Assembly (NCBI RefSeq): GCF_034424155.1
Contig: NZ_CP139992.1
Coordinates: forward strand, 3,054,012-3,118,011
DNA length: 64,000 nucleotides
Reading direction: 5' to 3'
From: Hafnia alvei
GTDB lineage: Bacteria; Pseudomonadota; Gammaproteobacteria; Enterobacterales; Enterobacteriaceae
Of the stretch, positions 9,730-18,591 are shown one piece after another. The position numbers and the translations under genes are program-made. The number at the start of each line of letters is the position of its first letter. The first letter of the stretch is position 1. Below the pieces are notes generated by a model. The model was not told the DNA's origin and made no database searches. It saw only the letters and a program-made list of their open reading frames with translations.

Positions 9730-10154
9730 CAGGAAGAAAGTGCCGGGGTCTCTGACTTTTTTTCAGCGGTTGCCGATGAGGTGCTAAGGTCTAGCGCTTG
9801 TTTCAGAAGTCGGGCGTGAACGGGACCATAAATGGCCTCGACCTGAGATTTATCTTCAGCGGTGAATACGGGCTGATCGTTGTCATCGAGTAGCACATCA
9901 ATAAATAGCACAACGTCGGCCTGCATATTGCGATGAGCAACCTGAGCGGCGCTCAGCGGCTGTGAGTCTTCGTCTTCATTCTGCTCTGGATTGATAATCT
10001 GACGCCATTCCAGCCACGCCTTTCCCGATGGCTCACGTAATTTTACCGACACATTTTCCCATTCAGGAACGGAGACGACTGAGGTTCGAAAGCCAGACAT
10101 GGGAGCAAGGGCTAGTGCACGTAATGCATTTTTCATTATTGAACTCACTTTCAA
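9729..10154 (-). CDS. Tail assembly chaperone, G-like
   Basis: The protein has 141 residues and is acidic in its second half. It lies between the major tail protein and the tape measure, the fixed position of the G gene of siphoviruses. The last codons contain GCT GAA AAA AAG TCA, a -1 frameshift site about 27 bases before the stop. A -1 slip there continues without interruption into the 9457-9729 frame and gives a fusion of about 228 residues, the equivalent of lambda gpGT. The chaperones bind the tape measure while the tail is assembled and are absent from the virion. Confidence 0.75.
   Translation of the reverse strand: MKVSSIMKNALRALALAPMSGFRTSVVSVPEWENVSVKLREPSGKAWLEWRQIINPEQNEDEDSQPLSAAQVAHRNMQADVVLFIDVLLDDNDQPVFTAEDKSQVEAIYGPVHARLLKQALDLSTSSATAEKKSETPALSS
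9756..9762 (-). other. Programmed -1 ribosomal frameshift site (A AAA AAG)
   Basis: On the minus strand the heptamer A AAA AAG lies in the correct phase of the G-like frame (GAA AAA AAG). A slip of -1 gives AAA AAA GTC and enters the T-like frame, which has no stop between here and its own ATG. A AAA AAG is one of the most efficient -1 slippery heptamers in Enterobacteria (for example in dnaX). Confidence 0.75.
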
Positions 10155-10169
10155 AATTAAACGTTAAAA

Positions 10170-10187
10170 AAGCGGCCTGAGCCGCTT
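10170..10187 (-). terminator. Terminator after the major tail protein gene
   Basis: A perfect seven-base-pair stem AAGCGGC / GCCGCTT with a four-base loop overlaps the stop of the major tail gene. On the minus strand it is followed by a T-run. It probably reduces expression of the chaperone and tape-measure genes relative to the abundant tail tube protein. Confidence 0.7.
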
Positions 10188-10632
10188 AGCTTGTTGCGTG
10201 AATACGCTGTGGTTTGCCCTTCAAGCGAAGCGTATAAGAAGCACTCACCACGCCTGCCGTTGCCACAGACCATGAGTTTTGGCGCACTTCAGCAAGGAAG
10301 GCGTAGCCGTTACCTGACGGGAAAGTGACCTTAAAAGCGCGCAGCTCATCATTTTCATAAGCGGTTTCCAGCTCATCCAAAACCGGATCATCCGCTGCCC
10401 AGTTACGGGTCAGGCTTAATTCACCCGGCGCGGCGAGCCCATTGGTCATTTCCTGCTCGGTGGAACACAGCGTGGTAACATCGATATCTGACTTTTGCCC
10501 GCCGGTATAGCTGATTTCACGCGTGGCACATTGCCCTTCAAGCCACGTCGCCCCAATGGGATCGACTTCCGTTGCAGGGCCGTCAGTGATGGACAGTTTT
10601 GTACCCTGCGTTTTTTCATATTTACTGCTCAT
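10186..10632 (-). CDS. Major tail (tube) protein
   Basis: This 148-residue protein starts MSSKYEKTQGTKLSITDGPA. Features such as GATWLEGQCATREISYTGGQ, a central Leu-rich strand region and an ending beta strand (SASYTLRLKGKP) are typical of small siphovirus tail-tube proteins of the lambda gpV / HK97 gp10-neighbour class. It lies between the tail completion gene and the chaperones and is flanked on both sides by terminators. Separate transcription or high stoichiometry is therefore likely. Confidence 0.8.
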   Translation of the reverse strand: MSSKYEKTQGTKLSITDGPATEVDPIGATWLEGQCATREISYTGGQKSDIDVTTLCSTEQEMTNGLAAPGELSLTRNWAADDPVLDELETAYENDELRAFKVTFPSGNGYAFLAEVRQNSWSVATAGVVSASYTLRLKGKPQRIHATS

Positions 10633-10650
10633 GAGTTTTCTCCAGACATA

Positions 10651-10670
10651 AAAAAACCACCTTCCGGTGG
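10651..10670 (-). terminator. Terminator upstream of the major tail gene
   Basis: On the minus strand a CCACC / GGTGG stem with loop GGAA is followed by TTTTTT. It lies between the tail completion gene and the major tail gene. Confidence 0.65.
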
Positions 10671-10680
10671 CTGTTGTGGG

Positions 10681-11028
10681 CTATTCCCATATTTGGACTT
10701 CAAGCGTTGCCCGATAGAGCGATGTATCAGATTCGTAACCACTCGTACGGTTTACATTCACGGGTTTTAGCGGTTCTAGCGCTAATTGCACCTGTTGCCT
10801 AAGGGCGCTGGCATCATCAATGGTGCTGGCGTATGCATCTATTTGCACAGTGATAGCTGTTTCAGCCTGACCGCATAGAACATCGCCATCAACTTCTGAA
10901 ACCAGAGAGAAGATGATCCACGGCGGCGATACAGCTGGTTCACCTTGGGCATTGAGTTTTACGACATAAGGATAAACCTGCCCACCCGCCAACGGCTTAA
11001 GATAGGGTTTGATATCTGCCTCAGTCAT
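10681..11028 (-). CDS. DUF3168-type tail completion / terminator protein
   Basis: The protein has 115 residues and starts MTEADIKPYLKPLAGGQVYP. It has alternating strands and a central segment TVQIDAYASTIDDASALRQQ, in which a strand is followed by an Asp-rich helix. This is characteristic of DUF3168 and lambda gpU-like tail terminator proteins that cap the tail tube next to the head. It lies after the gp10-like gene and before the tail tube gene, as in HK97-type modules. Its ATG overlaps the gp10-like stop. Confidence 0.75.
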   Translation of the reverse strand: MTEADIKPYLKPLAGGQVYPYVVKLNAQGEPAVSPPWIIFSLVSEVDGDVLCGQAETAITVQIDAYASTIDDASALRQQVQLALEPLKPVNVNRTSGYESDTSLYRATLEVQIWE

Positions 11029-11471
11029 TTCGCTAACACCTTATCGATCGCTTCATTCGCTTTATCAAAGGCTGCCGATGTTGCTTCTTCCTGCTTGGCA
11101 TCAAAGGCAGGACGAAGAAATGGAGCAGGAGGCAGCTTTGAGGTGCCAAGCTCAACAAAACGCCAGTAAAACGCATTATTTCTATTACTGGCCTTCATTT
11201 TGTTGTCACTGTTGCCCGTCGATGGGTTTGTTCCTCGAACATGGACGCCAGACATAATGCCACCGCCGCGATCGCGCATGGTGACAACAACGATGTTGCG
11301 CGCTAACTTTCCCGTTCGTTTGGGCGCTCGCTTAACAGCTTCATCCTTAAATACCGTTGCCGCTGCACGCGTGGCCGCTCGCATAACGCCGCGGTTTTCC
11401 GCACGACTTAAAGCCTCGAGATCTTTCGACAGATCGAGCAGCCCAGAAAAGTCGAGATTGGTGTCAATCAT
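11025..11471 (-). CDS. HK97 gp10-like neck protein
   Basis: This 148-residue protein starts MIDTNLDFSGLLDLSKDLEA. It has an Arg/Ala-rich helix (RGVMRAATRAAATVFKDEAV) followed by KRAPKRTGKLARNIVV, the hallmark of the HK97 gp10 family. The motif FYWRFVELGTSKLPPAPFLR near residue 100 is also diagnostic. The family forms part of the neck between head and tail. The start overlaps the stop of the head-closure gene. Confidence 0.88.
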   Translation of the reverse strand: MIDTNLDFSGLLDLSKDLEALSRAENRGVMRAATRAAATVFKDEAVKRAPKRTGKLARNIVVVTMRDRGGGIMSGVHVRGTNPSTGNSDNKMKASNRNNAFYWRFVELGTSKLPPAPFLRPAFDAKQEEATSAAFDKANEAIDKVLAK

Positions 11472-11809
11472 GGCTTAACGCCTCCCTTACACAGCAGCTC
11501 TAAGCGAGTAAACTTATCGTTAGCAATAGGGGGAGCAGCTAATCCATAAGCCATCTGTGGCTGTCCTTTGGGTGACCACAAAATTCGACTGGCGCTGCTG
11601 ATATCAGCACGATATCTCAGCCATATTCTAATGCTCGCCTCGGCCATCTCAGCACCAGAAACCATGAGCTCTCGCCCAGAAATACCCTTAACCTCAGCAG
11701 GAACATTAGTGGCGACATCAAACCAAACCTCTTTTTCTTGGCCTGATGGCATTTCCTCAGTTCTAAAATTCTGAATAGTGATTCGATGACGAAATCGCCC
11801 TGGTTCCAT
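11468..11809 (-). CDS. Phage head closure protein (SPP1 gp16-like)
   Basis: The protein has 113 residues. It starts MEPGRFRHRITIQNF, the typical beginning of the head closure or head-tail adaptor family, and continues with ISGRELMVSGAEMAEASIRI. The beta-barrel connector closes the packaged head before tail joining. Its ATG shares bases with the upstream connector stop at 11809. Order and size agree with HK97-like phages. Confidence 0.85.
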   Translation of the reverse strand: MEPGRFRHRITIQNFRTEEMPSGQEKEVWFDVATNVPAEVKGISGRELMVSGAEMAEASIRIWLRYRADISSASRILWSPKGQPQMAYGLAAPPIANDKFTRLELLCKGGVKP

Positions 11810-12138
11810 TAGGATGTCTCCTCTTCGGCACTACCTCGCCAGTTCCTAACAAGAAACAGTAAATCCCCTGCCCGCTCGTTGGTATAAAGCTGAACTTCCG
11901 TTTGTGAGCCTCGGTGCTCAAAAGCATCACAAAAATATAGAAGCATCGCACTAATAACTTCAGATGGCAGATCAGAAGCAACTTTCCAGCGAGGTTCATC
12001 ACACCAGCGCAGGCAGTAATCCAGCGCCGATTGTGCGTAACGTTTGATAACAGCGTCGCGGTCATCGCCGTCAAATTCAATGTGCTGACGCAGTTCCTCA
12101 ATAGGCACAACGTCGAGAACGTCTATTGCCATAAGCAT
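11809..12138 (-). CDS. gp6-like head-tail connector
   Basis: The protein has 109 residues and is mostly helical. It contains VPIEELRQHIEF and a later segment SALDYCLRWCDEP, which match the gp6-like head-tail connector family that forms a ring beneath the portal. The next gene on the minus strand is the head closure protein, as expected. Met1 and Met3 are both possible starts and neither has a clear ribosome site. Confidence 0.78.
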   Translation of the reverse strand: MLMAIDVLDVVPIEELRQHIEFDGDDRDAVIKRYAQSALDYCLRWCDEPRWKVASDLPSEVISAMLLYFCDAFEHRGSQTEVQLYTNERAGDLLFLVRNWRGSAEEETS

Positions 12139-12168
12139 AAGGACGGGTTACCCCGCCCTTCCTTTTTT
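12139..12168. other. Hairpin between capsid and connector genes
   Basis: AAGGaCGGG pairs with CCCGcCCTT around a TTAC loop in the short gap after the capsid gene. The T-run is on the plus-strand side, so it is not a classic terminator for the minus-strand transcript. It may stabilise the abundant capsid mRNA or cause partial attenuation. Confidence 0.4.
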
Positions 12169-13327
12169 AGCTGTTTTGTTCTGCGAAAGTGCCTTTGATC
12201 AGCGCCTTCGGACGGTAGTGAGCCAGCGCTAATCGCTCTTCACACAGAATGGTCAGCATGTTTTTAACAAAGTTATCGCGGTCTTCACGGCTAACTTCGA
12301 TGGTTGCATCCATGCGATCCCACACCTGAGAGGCCATATCAAAACCGCCTACGGTGAAAGTACCTTGGGTCTGTGCACGCGTCGGAACCACCGGCAACCC
12401 CCACATGATGTTCTGGGTGAACGCCTGTGGACCGCCGAAGATATAGCGCCCTTCGTTATCTTTCAGCAGGGCAATGGAATGCCAGTCACGTGGGTTAAGC
12501 ACAATACCGGACGCGCTAAACTCAGATTCGGTCACTTGGAAAATGGCATGCGCGATAATATCGGCGCGCGTATCATCAGACACGTTCAAACCGGTATCGT
12601 AAGCGGTGGCCACATTGTTGATACCTTCCAAATCATCACCACTACCATCACCATTCAGCAACTGGCGCTCCTCTTCCAGAGCAAGGCCGTACATCAGGCG
12701 GTTGTTGACGTAGGATTGCAGCATCGGCGCATCATCCATCACCTGACGAGAGGCTTGGATCCAATGTGCAACAGTTTTTACGTTGGCCGTCTGTTTGCTG
12801 AAAGTGATTTCAGATTCAGGCTTCAACGCTTTTTCAGCTACGCTGGCAGCATTATTGGTAAACAGCTCTTCACGCACATATTCCAATGAATTACTGGAGA
12901 TCCGGCCTTGCGCCAACAAGTCGCGAATAGTCAAACGGCGCAATCCCGGCATAATGATGCCCGGCACCTGCATTGGCTGGATAAGTGAGCCGGCAGAGGC
13001 ATCATCACTGCCCAATGACTTGTTAAACGTCTGCGCTTCAAAGTGCCCTTTACTGCCATTCCACGATTTAGTCAGCTCTTCAGCAGCGCGCTCGGAGAAT
13101 GATTTTTTCTCAAGCGGATTTTCTGGACCAGAGGCAAACTTTTGCTCCATATCAAACAAGCGTGTGCCTGCTGCTTTCAACTCTTCCTGCACTTTGGACA
13201 GATCGTCCTGCAACTGCTTTGAAACCCGACCGGTCGTCTCGATCTCTGTTTTCTGCGCGTCGAAAAGCTGCTGCATGTTTTTCTGAGAGTCTTCAATCGC
13301 TTTTTGGATTTGTGCTAATTCGGACAT
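12167..13327 (-). CDS. Major capsid protein, HK97 fold
   Basis: The protein has 386 residues. The first 100 residues are charged and helical (starts MSELAQIQKAIEDSQKNMQQ) and correspond to the scaffold-like delta domain that the adjacent protease removes. The mature part begins around the segment NKSLGSDDASAGSLIQPMQV, and the family strands MPGLRRLTIRDLLAQG and QLLNGDGSGDDLEGIN are clear. It is directly downstream of the prohead protease, as in HK97. Confidence 0.93.
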   Translation of the reverse strand: MSELAQIQKAIEDSQKNMQQLFDAQKTEIETTGRVSKQLQDDLSKVQEELKAAGTRLFDMEQKFASGPENPLEKKSFSERAAEELTKSWNGSKGHFEAQTFNKSLGSDDASAGSLIQPMQVPGIIMPGLRRLTIRDLLAQGRISSNSLEYVREELFTNNAASVAEKALKPESEITFSKQTANVKTVAHWIQASRQVMDDAPMLQSYVNNRLMYGLALEEERQLLNGDGSGDDLEGINNVATAYDTGLNVSDDTRADIIAHAIFQVTESEFSASGIVLNPRDWHSIALLKDNEGRYIFGGPQAFTQNIMWGLPVVPTRAQTQGTFTVGGFDMASQVWDRMDATIEVSREDRDNFVKNMLTILCEERLALAHYRPKALIKGTFAEQNS

Positions 13328-13328
13328 A

Positions 13329-14009
13329 TTATTTTCCTAACTTTTGAGGGAATGAATTAATGCGCGCAATAAGCGCTGAGATTTCTGATTTGTTTTCATC
13401 GTTTTCGGACTCACTCCGAACAGCCGACTTAAACTGGGCGATAAACCCCACTGCCTGTGATTTGCTCAAACCCACTGAATCCCTCAGCCAGTTTTCGACA
13501 TCACGAATAGTTTCAATGCCATTGATGCTTTTTATTGCTGATACGCCAGCAAGCTCATTGGCCGGAAAAGTGCACACACTGATTTCTCTCAGTGCGCTGA
13601 TATTTTTAAAGATCCGCCCTCCGTTGGAGGTCAGGGTGTAATCGTCTTTGGTGACAGAAAAACCAACGGACATCCCCTCTACGGTGCCGTGTAGCATCGC
13701 GGCCTTTAAGTCGCTCGCCCCACTATGACCCGGTGTCAGTTGCCCGCGAACAAGGAGACCCTTCGTGTCTTCCTGTAGTGCCTCCCATTTTCCAACAGGA
13801 ATTTCCCAAGCGCGGTGATTGAAAAACATCGCCACCTTACGCGTCTGCTGCGCTAGCGTGTTTTTGAATGCCCCAGCAAGGATCACATCACCATCAGAAT
13901 CGACATTGCCGAAAACAGAGGCGTATCCCTCAAAAATCCCCTGCGAGCCATCGCCGGTGAACTTGATTTCGGTCTCTTCAAAAGACAGCGTTTTTTTAAT
14001 ATCTGGCAT
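13329..14009 (-). CDS. Prohead protease, HK97 family (peptidase U35)
   Basis: This protein of about 226 residues starts at MPDIKKTLSFEE, chosen because GGGG lies six bases upstream; a start at 14021 is the alternative. The motifs FEGYASVFGNVDSDGDVI, the FNHRAWEIPVGKW block with its conserved His, and GMSVGF with the conserved Ser all match the HK97 prohead protease, a herpesvirus-assemblin-type Ser-His protease. It cleaves the capsid delta domain during head maturation. It lies between portal and capsid. Confidence 0.9.
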   Translation of the reverse strand: MPDIKKTLSFEETEIKFTGDGSQGIFEGYASVFGNVDSDGDVILAGAFKNTLAQQTRKVAMFFNHRAWEIPVGKWEALQEDTKGLLVRGQLTPGHSGASDLKAAMLHGTVEGMSVGFSVTKDDYTLTSNGGRIFKNISALREISVCTFPANELAGVSAIKSINGIETIRDVENWLRDSVGLSKSQAVGFIAQFKSAVRSESENDENKSEISALIARINSFPQKLGK

Positions 14010-14027
14010 GGTTATCCCCATAAAAAA

Positions 14028-15302
14028 CTAAACCCCGCTATTGCGAGGTTTGTTGTCTGTTCCTAATTGGGTTATAGGCACATATTGTTTTTGCCGCATC
14101 GCGGAATCCCCACCGGTTATCGGCGGCATATTATCCAGCCGGCGCATTTCATTAATCGTTCGAAGCCCTGCATCGCCCATCGCTTTCATAAATGCGGCGC
14201 GGGAGGTTGAATCGCCACGCAATAGGCCATCCAAATTATGCTCGGCGTGTAACTTTCCTATTTGATCGGGTTTTAACAACCAGCGTTGAATGCAGTTCTC
14301 CCAGCGGGAAATAAAGGGCTGTAACGTATATTGCAGAAAGCCGAGGTTTTGCTGCTCAATGCCCGTCCCCCAGCTGGTAGATTTTTCGACATCACCCACC
14401 AGATGTGGCGGAACGCCAAAAAAGCGCGCCAGCTCACTCACCTGAAACTTTCGTGATGCCATGGTTTCAGCGTCTTGGGGGCTCACGCCAATATCGTGTG
14501 ATTCAAAATTTGCTTCGAGGATCCAGAGGCGCTTTTTCACGGGACCACCCGCAATTTCTTTAAAGTTCTCCTCCACCTGATCGCGCTGCTCCTTAGTCAT
14601 AACGCGATCGCCGACCGAGAGGATTTTTGGAGATTTGGCACCGTTGGCGTAAAAATCACGCTGCTGATCCTCCATCGCGACGGCTACCCCTGCGGATTTG
14701 CACGCGTGAGCAATAGGTGACAGTCCAACCAACCCGTTAAACCCAAACCCTTTCAGATGGAAAATATCCCGTTGCTGAAAATTGGCATACTCGCTATCTC
14801 GTTGGTATCGGTAAACAATCCGCTTACCCTCCAGTCTCACGTCCATATTGGCTGACATGAGCGGTAGCAAACTGACGACATCACCGACCGAGTTTCGCTC
14901 GATCAACGCATAAGCATTGCCATAGAAGCAGAGCTGCATTGTCATGGCCTCGCGGAACTCCTGCGCGGTCATGTACTGGTTTGGCGAATAACGCAGTAGC
15001 CTTGCCAAAGGGTGTTCCATGCCAACTTTCTGCCGGTTATCACTTCGGTCTGTTTCAAAGACATCAAGCGGCAAGCAGGCGGTCAACGTGGAGATCAGAG
15101 ACACACAGCGCCAAACGGTGGAGATTTGTAGTATCCGCTCATCAGTCACTAATGAGTCACCCAGTGCACCATGCGCTGATACGGGGCCCGTTTGCGACCC
15201 CTGATCGGGCGTCACTAAACGTCCGCCGACAAACCACGACTGCAGACGCGCCCACCAGCCGTTATTCGTGCGCAAATCGATACTGTAATTATTATCTGCC
15301 AT
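14028..15302 (-). CDS. Phage portal protein, HK97 family
   Basis: This protein of about 424 residues starts at the ATG at 15302; a GTG one codon upstream is less likely. Diagnostic blocks are RLLRYSPNQYMTAQEFREAM, LCFYGNAYALIERN and FGVPPHLVGDVEKSTSWGTG. The portal ring is the channel for DNA entry and exit at one vertex of the head. Its start overlaps the terminase stop, and the protease gene follows. Confidence 0.92.
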   Translation of the reverse strand: MADNNYSIDLRTNNGWWARLQSWFVGGRLVTPDQGSQTGPVSAHGALGDSLVTDERILQISTVWRCVSLISTLTACLPLDVFETDRSDNRQKVGMEHPLARLLRYSPNQYMTAQEFREAMTMQLCFYGNAYALIERNSVGDVVSLLPLMSANMDVRLEGKRIVYRYQRDSEYANFQQRDIFHLKGFGFNGLVGLSPIAHACKSAGVAVAMEDQQRDFYANGAKSPKILSVGDRVMTKEQRDQVEENFKEIAGGPVKKRLWILEANFESHDIGVSPQDAETMASRKFQVSELARFFGVPPHLVGDVEKSTSWGTGIEQQNLGFLQYTLQPFISRWENCIQRWLLKPDQIGKLHAEHNLDGLLRGDSTSRAAFMKAMGDAGLRTINEMRRLDNMPPITGGDSAMRQKQYVPITQLGTDNKPRNSGV

Positions 15303-16819
15303 CACATACTCAGCGGTTTAAATAAGAAATCTTCAAAGTCGCCACCAACAATAACGACCTCCCCGTTTGCTGCACCTGCCGCCATTGTCATGGCGACCAT
15401 GCCGTCGATACGTCCCGTTGCCTTGGACTTATCTAGTTTGCGGTTTCCTGCGGCATCTTTAACCACCACGGCGTTTTGGGCGCACATGGTCAACACGGGA
15501 TGCATGCCATGACGTACCTTCCCGTTAAGCAGCAATGATTCAATCGTGTCTACAGCCGGTCCCATATCTTTAAAGCCCTGCCCAAACTCGGCAAGCGGTA
15601 AAGTCAGTCCAATATTTTCGAGCTCTTTTCTAAACAAATCGATGCGCCATCGGTCAAATGCCATTGAGCTTAATAGATCAAAGTCACTTAATATTTCGGC
15701 GATATCTTTCACCACATATTCGTAATCCACCGACGAACCCGGTGTTGTTCGCAAGAACCCCTGCTTAACCCAGACGTCATAAGGCACCCTGTCCGTTTTA
15801 GCTCTGTCAGCCAGCGTTTTTTGCGGCGTCCAGAAGAAGGGGAAAATATCCCAAACGCCTTTTCCATCATCGCCAGCAATAACCAGCGCGGTAAGGTCAT
15901 TTCGAGCCGATAGGTCAAGACCAGCAAACCATTTACGCGGCGTGTTCTGTGGCGGCTCCTTACCGCTCTCCCATACGTTTTTAGAGATAAACGGCGAAAC
16001 CGTAGACACGCGCTGATTGAGGCAAAGGTTACGAAAGGTGTTTTCAAAACTCGGCATACGTCCGGCCATTTCAGCCTGACGCTCTAAATCTTTGAGGGAA
16101 CGAAAGCTACCCAACGCAGGATTAGCCGCTGCCCATGCCTCTCTGTCACTCACGTCGGCCTCTTTCGGCGCTTGGTAGACATGGGAAACAATATGGGGAT
16201 CGCCGGAGCGCTCAGCATCATCAAGCCAGATACTGAGCAAATCATTATCGTTTGCCGCCTGAGTACTGATCGCTATCAGTAACGGCGACTCATGCGCCCC
16301 TTGTGCGGTAATGATGGCGTCGATAAAGTCACTCTGTGGACCGACAACCTGCCCCACCTCATCGAGGATTGCCAGCACGGGAGATAAACCGTGGGTCGTT
16401 TTACCTTCGGCGGCCAGCGCCTTGAACTCAACGTTCATCGGTAGGCCAATCAGCTTTTTACCACTGGGGATGATGTGAACAATGCCCTGCAGATCAGGAT
16501 TGAGATTTATCATCTTCACCGCGAGGCTAAATACGATCCCCGCTTGCTCACGGCTCATCGCGCCGCTCACTATCTGCGTGTTTTGTTTTGCCTCGGGGCC
16601 CACTAAATGAGCCAGCAAAATCCCAGCAATTAAACCGGTCTTACCGTTTTTACGCGCAATACTCAGATAGGCTTTATCGGTACCGACGGGATTGTCGTAC
16701 ATCGCCAAGAGAAATAGCTTCTGAAACTCGTCCAGTCTCATCGGCTGCCCGATAAGCTTTCCCTCTGGCACGATGCAGTAGCGCTCAATGAACGCGATAA
16801 CCTTTTCTCCTCGCGTCAT
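15302..16819 (-). CDS. Terminase large subunit (TerL)
   Basis: The protein has 505 residues. The ATPase domain has a Walker A variant (SIARKNGKTGLIAG, near residue 55) and a Walker B (VLAILDEVGQ, near residue 150). The nuclease domain has its first catalytic Asp in AGLDLSARNDLTAL near residue 300. It belongs to the HK97/P27 group of TerL that packages DNA at cos or pac sites. TerS is immediately upstream with an eight-base gap. Confidence 0.92.
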   Translation of the reverse strand: MTRGEKVIAFIERYCIVPEGKLIGQPMRLDEFQKLFLLAMYDNPVGTDKAYLSIARKNGKTGLIAGILLAHLVGPEAKQNTQIVSGAMSREQAGIVFSLAVKMINLNPDLQGIVHIIPSGKKLIGLPMNVEFKALAAEGKTTHGLSPVLAILDEVGQVVGPQSDFIDAIITAQGAHESPLLIAISTQAANDNDLLSIWLDDAERSGDPHIVSHVYQAPKEADVSDREAWAAANPALGSFRSLKDLERQAEMAGRMPSFENTFRNLCLNQRVSTVSPFISKNVWESGKEPPQNTPRKWFAGLDLSARNDLTALVIAGDDGKGVWDIFPFFWTPQKTLADRAKTDRVPYDVWVKQGFLRTTPGSSVDYEYVVKDIAEILSDFDLLSSMAFDRWRIDLFRKELENIGLTLPLAEFGQGFKDMGPAVDTIESLLLNGKVRHGMHPVLTMCAQNAVVVKDAAGNRKLDKSKATGRIDGMVAMTMAAGAANGEVVIVGGDFEDFLFKPLSM

Positions 16820-16826
16820 CTGTTAC

Positions 16827-17312
16827 CTATCCTTGTTTTGGGAAAGCAATCAGATTGTCATCCTCTCCCGAGTTTTGATTAACAGCACTGCGTGCGTTGC
16901 GATCGTTCTCATTGCGCTTTTTCTGATCGCGGCTCTCGCCGTTAGTCGCATGGGAATGAATTTGCAGGTCGCGGCGCTGAGCAAGAATGGTTCTCTGCAA
17001 CTCGACTATCTGTTTACGTAAATCTTTAATCAGTTGTTCATTACGATCTTCACCACGTTTACGCTCTTCTTTGCGCAAATCACGCCGTAAAACGGTGATA
17101 TAGAGCTGATTATTTGCCAGTTCAGCCGCAGCTAATAAGTCGGCTGGCGTCCAACTGTCTAATGCTTTCGATCTGATATTGTCATGCCAGAAAGGTTCGG
17201 CTTTTTTCTCCAGACCCGCATGCGCCGGAGGTTGAATGGTATCCTCTGTAGCATTTTTCATGGCCTGAATTGCCGCCGACGAACTGTCGGAGCGGATCCG
17301 TTTGTCTGCCAT
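16827..17312 (-). CDS. Terminase small subunit candidate (TerS)
   Basis: The protein has 161 residues and is charged and helical. The N-terminus (MADKRIRSDSSSAAIQAMKN) has the basic/Ser-rich leader typical of P27-type TerS. WTPADLLAAAELANNQ is a helix-turn-helix-like segment, and a coiled coil runs from about 85 to 120. It sits between an HNH gene and TerL, the standard order HNH-TerS-TerL. It would recognise the packaging site. Confidence 0.7.
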   Translation of the reverse strand: MADKRIRSDSSSAAIQAMKNATEDTIQPPAHAGLEKKAEPFWHDNIRSKALDSWTPADLLAAAELANNQLYITVLRRDLRKEERKRGEDRNEQLIKDLRKQIVELQRTILAQRRDLQIHSHATNGESRDQKKRNENDRNARSAVNQNSGEDDNLIAFPKQG

Positions 17313-17496
17313 TTTTTTGCACCTAAAAAACCTGAAAAAATCGGGTTAGCGTTAAATTGAAACTTCGGTGGCGGTCATTTAGGGCGAGAGCGGTAGAGAT
17401 TTACCCCTCCCCCCTTGCCCTTGATGCGAATAAATATCATTTGAATTGATATGATTTCATGATGAAACTACATCACCACCTAGGTGATAACTGTTC

Positions 17497-17838
17497 TCAA
17501 TCACGCCAATGAGAATTGGGATCGAGTGGATAGCCATTGACATCACATCCAATGGCAACGCCGTGCTTCTCCATCCTCTGCTTTGTGGAGTCATGGTGTT
17601 GTTTGCAGAGTGGCTGCCAGTTCCTTTTATCCCAGAACAACAGCTGGGCTTTCGCAATCGCCGCCTGATTGCCTGACTTAATCGCATCCTTCAGCTTGTG
17701 CGGTTCGATGTGATCCACAACTGTTGCGGCTATCGTTCTGCCTTGTTCAGCACACATACGGCATAACGGATTAGACCGAAGAAAGGAAAGGCGAGCTTTA
17801 TCCCATCGACTGCCATATATACGAGGTTCTTTACTCAT
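17497..17838 (-). CDS. HNH endonuclease (packaging associated)
   Basis: This 113-residue enzyme has a zinc-binding pair CRMC near residue 32. The catalytic VVDHIEPHK follows near residue 48, and WQPLCKQHHDSTKQRMEK forms the end of the HNH motif. HNH proteins next to terminase are needed for head-tail assembly and terminase function in HK97-like phages (gp74). I start it at 17838, where ATGA overlaps the stop of the upstream gene, instead of 17853. Confidence 0.88.
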   Translation of the reverse strand: MSKEPRIYGSRWDKARLSFLRSNPLCRMCAEQGRTIAATVVDHIEPHKLKDAIKSGNQAAIAKAQLLFWDKRNWQPLCKQHHDSTKQRMEKHGVAIGCDVNGYPLDPNSHWRD

Positions 17839-18425
17839 AGCGCCAATCTCCATGCTTTCCTGCGTTCAGTCCTGGGCATTCCGTCTTGCGGCACCTCAAC
17901 TGGCTGCCCGTCTGCATGGTCAACGAGTGAGTAGCACGGGTAGACCACCGAACCGCCATAGGCATCACCTACTGCATAGTCTGCTGCCTTGCTGCTATCC
18001 CATCTTGCCAGCACGCGTGGCAGATGTTGCAGAGGGACGCTGTAGCACACACCATGAATCAATCGAGGCATAGTGATTAAGTCAGCACGGCTCTTATCTG
18101 CAATGATCAGCCTCTCTGCTATTTGCATCTGATACTGTGGTGGCCTGCCGGTGCCCAGATAAAAGCTAACGAGGTTATCAGGGAAGCAAGCCAACCACTC
18201 AGCAACTGCCACATGGAAATCAGGCATCGGTAATGCATCGTCTTCAAGCACGACCACCCGACAAGATTGCTCTGCGGCCCACTCAAGCGCACGGCGATGA
18301 TTCCAGTTCGCGCCGTGGTCACCACTATCAATTAGCAGAACGGCGCCCAGTGACTCAGCCAAACAGAGTGCCTGCTTGTAGCGTGAGTGGTGCCCAACCA
18401 CTACAAACTTAATCTCTTCAGCCAC
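17835..18425 (-). CDS. Glycosyltransferase-like protein (GT25-like), phage cargo
   Basis: The protein has about 196 residues if started at the GTG at 18425, which has GGAG seven bases upstream; an ATG at 18476 would add 17 residues. After the strand KFVVVGHHSRYKQAL comes NWNHRRALEWA, then VVVLEDDALPMPDF. The EDDA motif is the metal-binding acidic motif of GT25-like (LPS galactosyltransferase-type) enzymes. The substrate is unknown. It is coupled to the HNH gene by a four-base overlap. Confidence 0.6.
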   Translation of the reverse strand: MAEEIKFVVVGHHSRYKQALCLAESLGAVLLIDSGDHGANWNHRRALEWAAEQSCRVVVLEDDALPMPDFHVAVAEWLACFPDNLVSFYLGTGRPPQYQMQIAERLIIADKSRADLITMPRLIHGVCYSVPLQHLPRVLARWDSSKAADYAVGDAYGGSVVYPCYSLVDHADGQPVEVPQDGMPRTERRKAWRLAL

Positions 18426-18591
18426 CGTAAATTCTCCAATAAAAAAGCCGCGCAATGGCGGCGAATGTTTAAGCATCAGAGTGTTACTGTGCCTTACCCC
18501 TTGTTACTATGTGTGTTCAGCCCGTCTATGCCCTAACACAGACGTTCATAATAATGAGGGATGGCTGATTACCTCAGTTAAGGAAATACCG

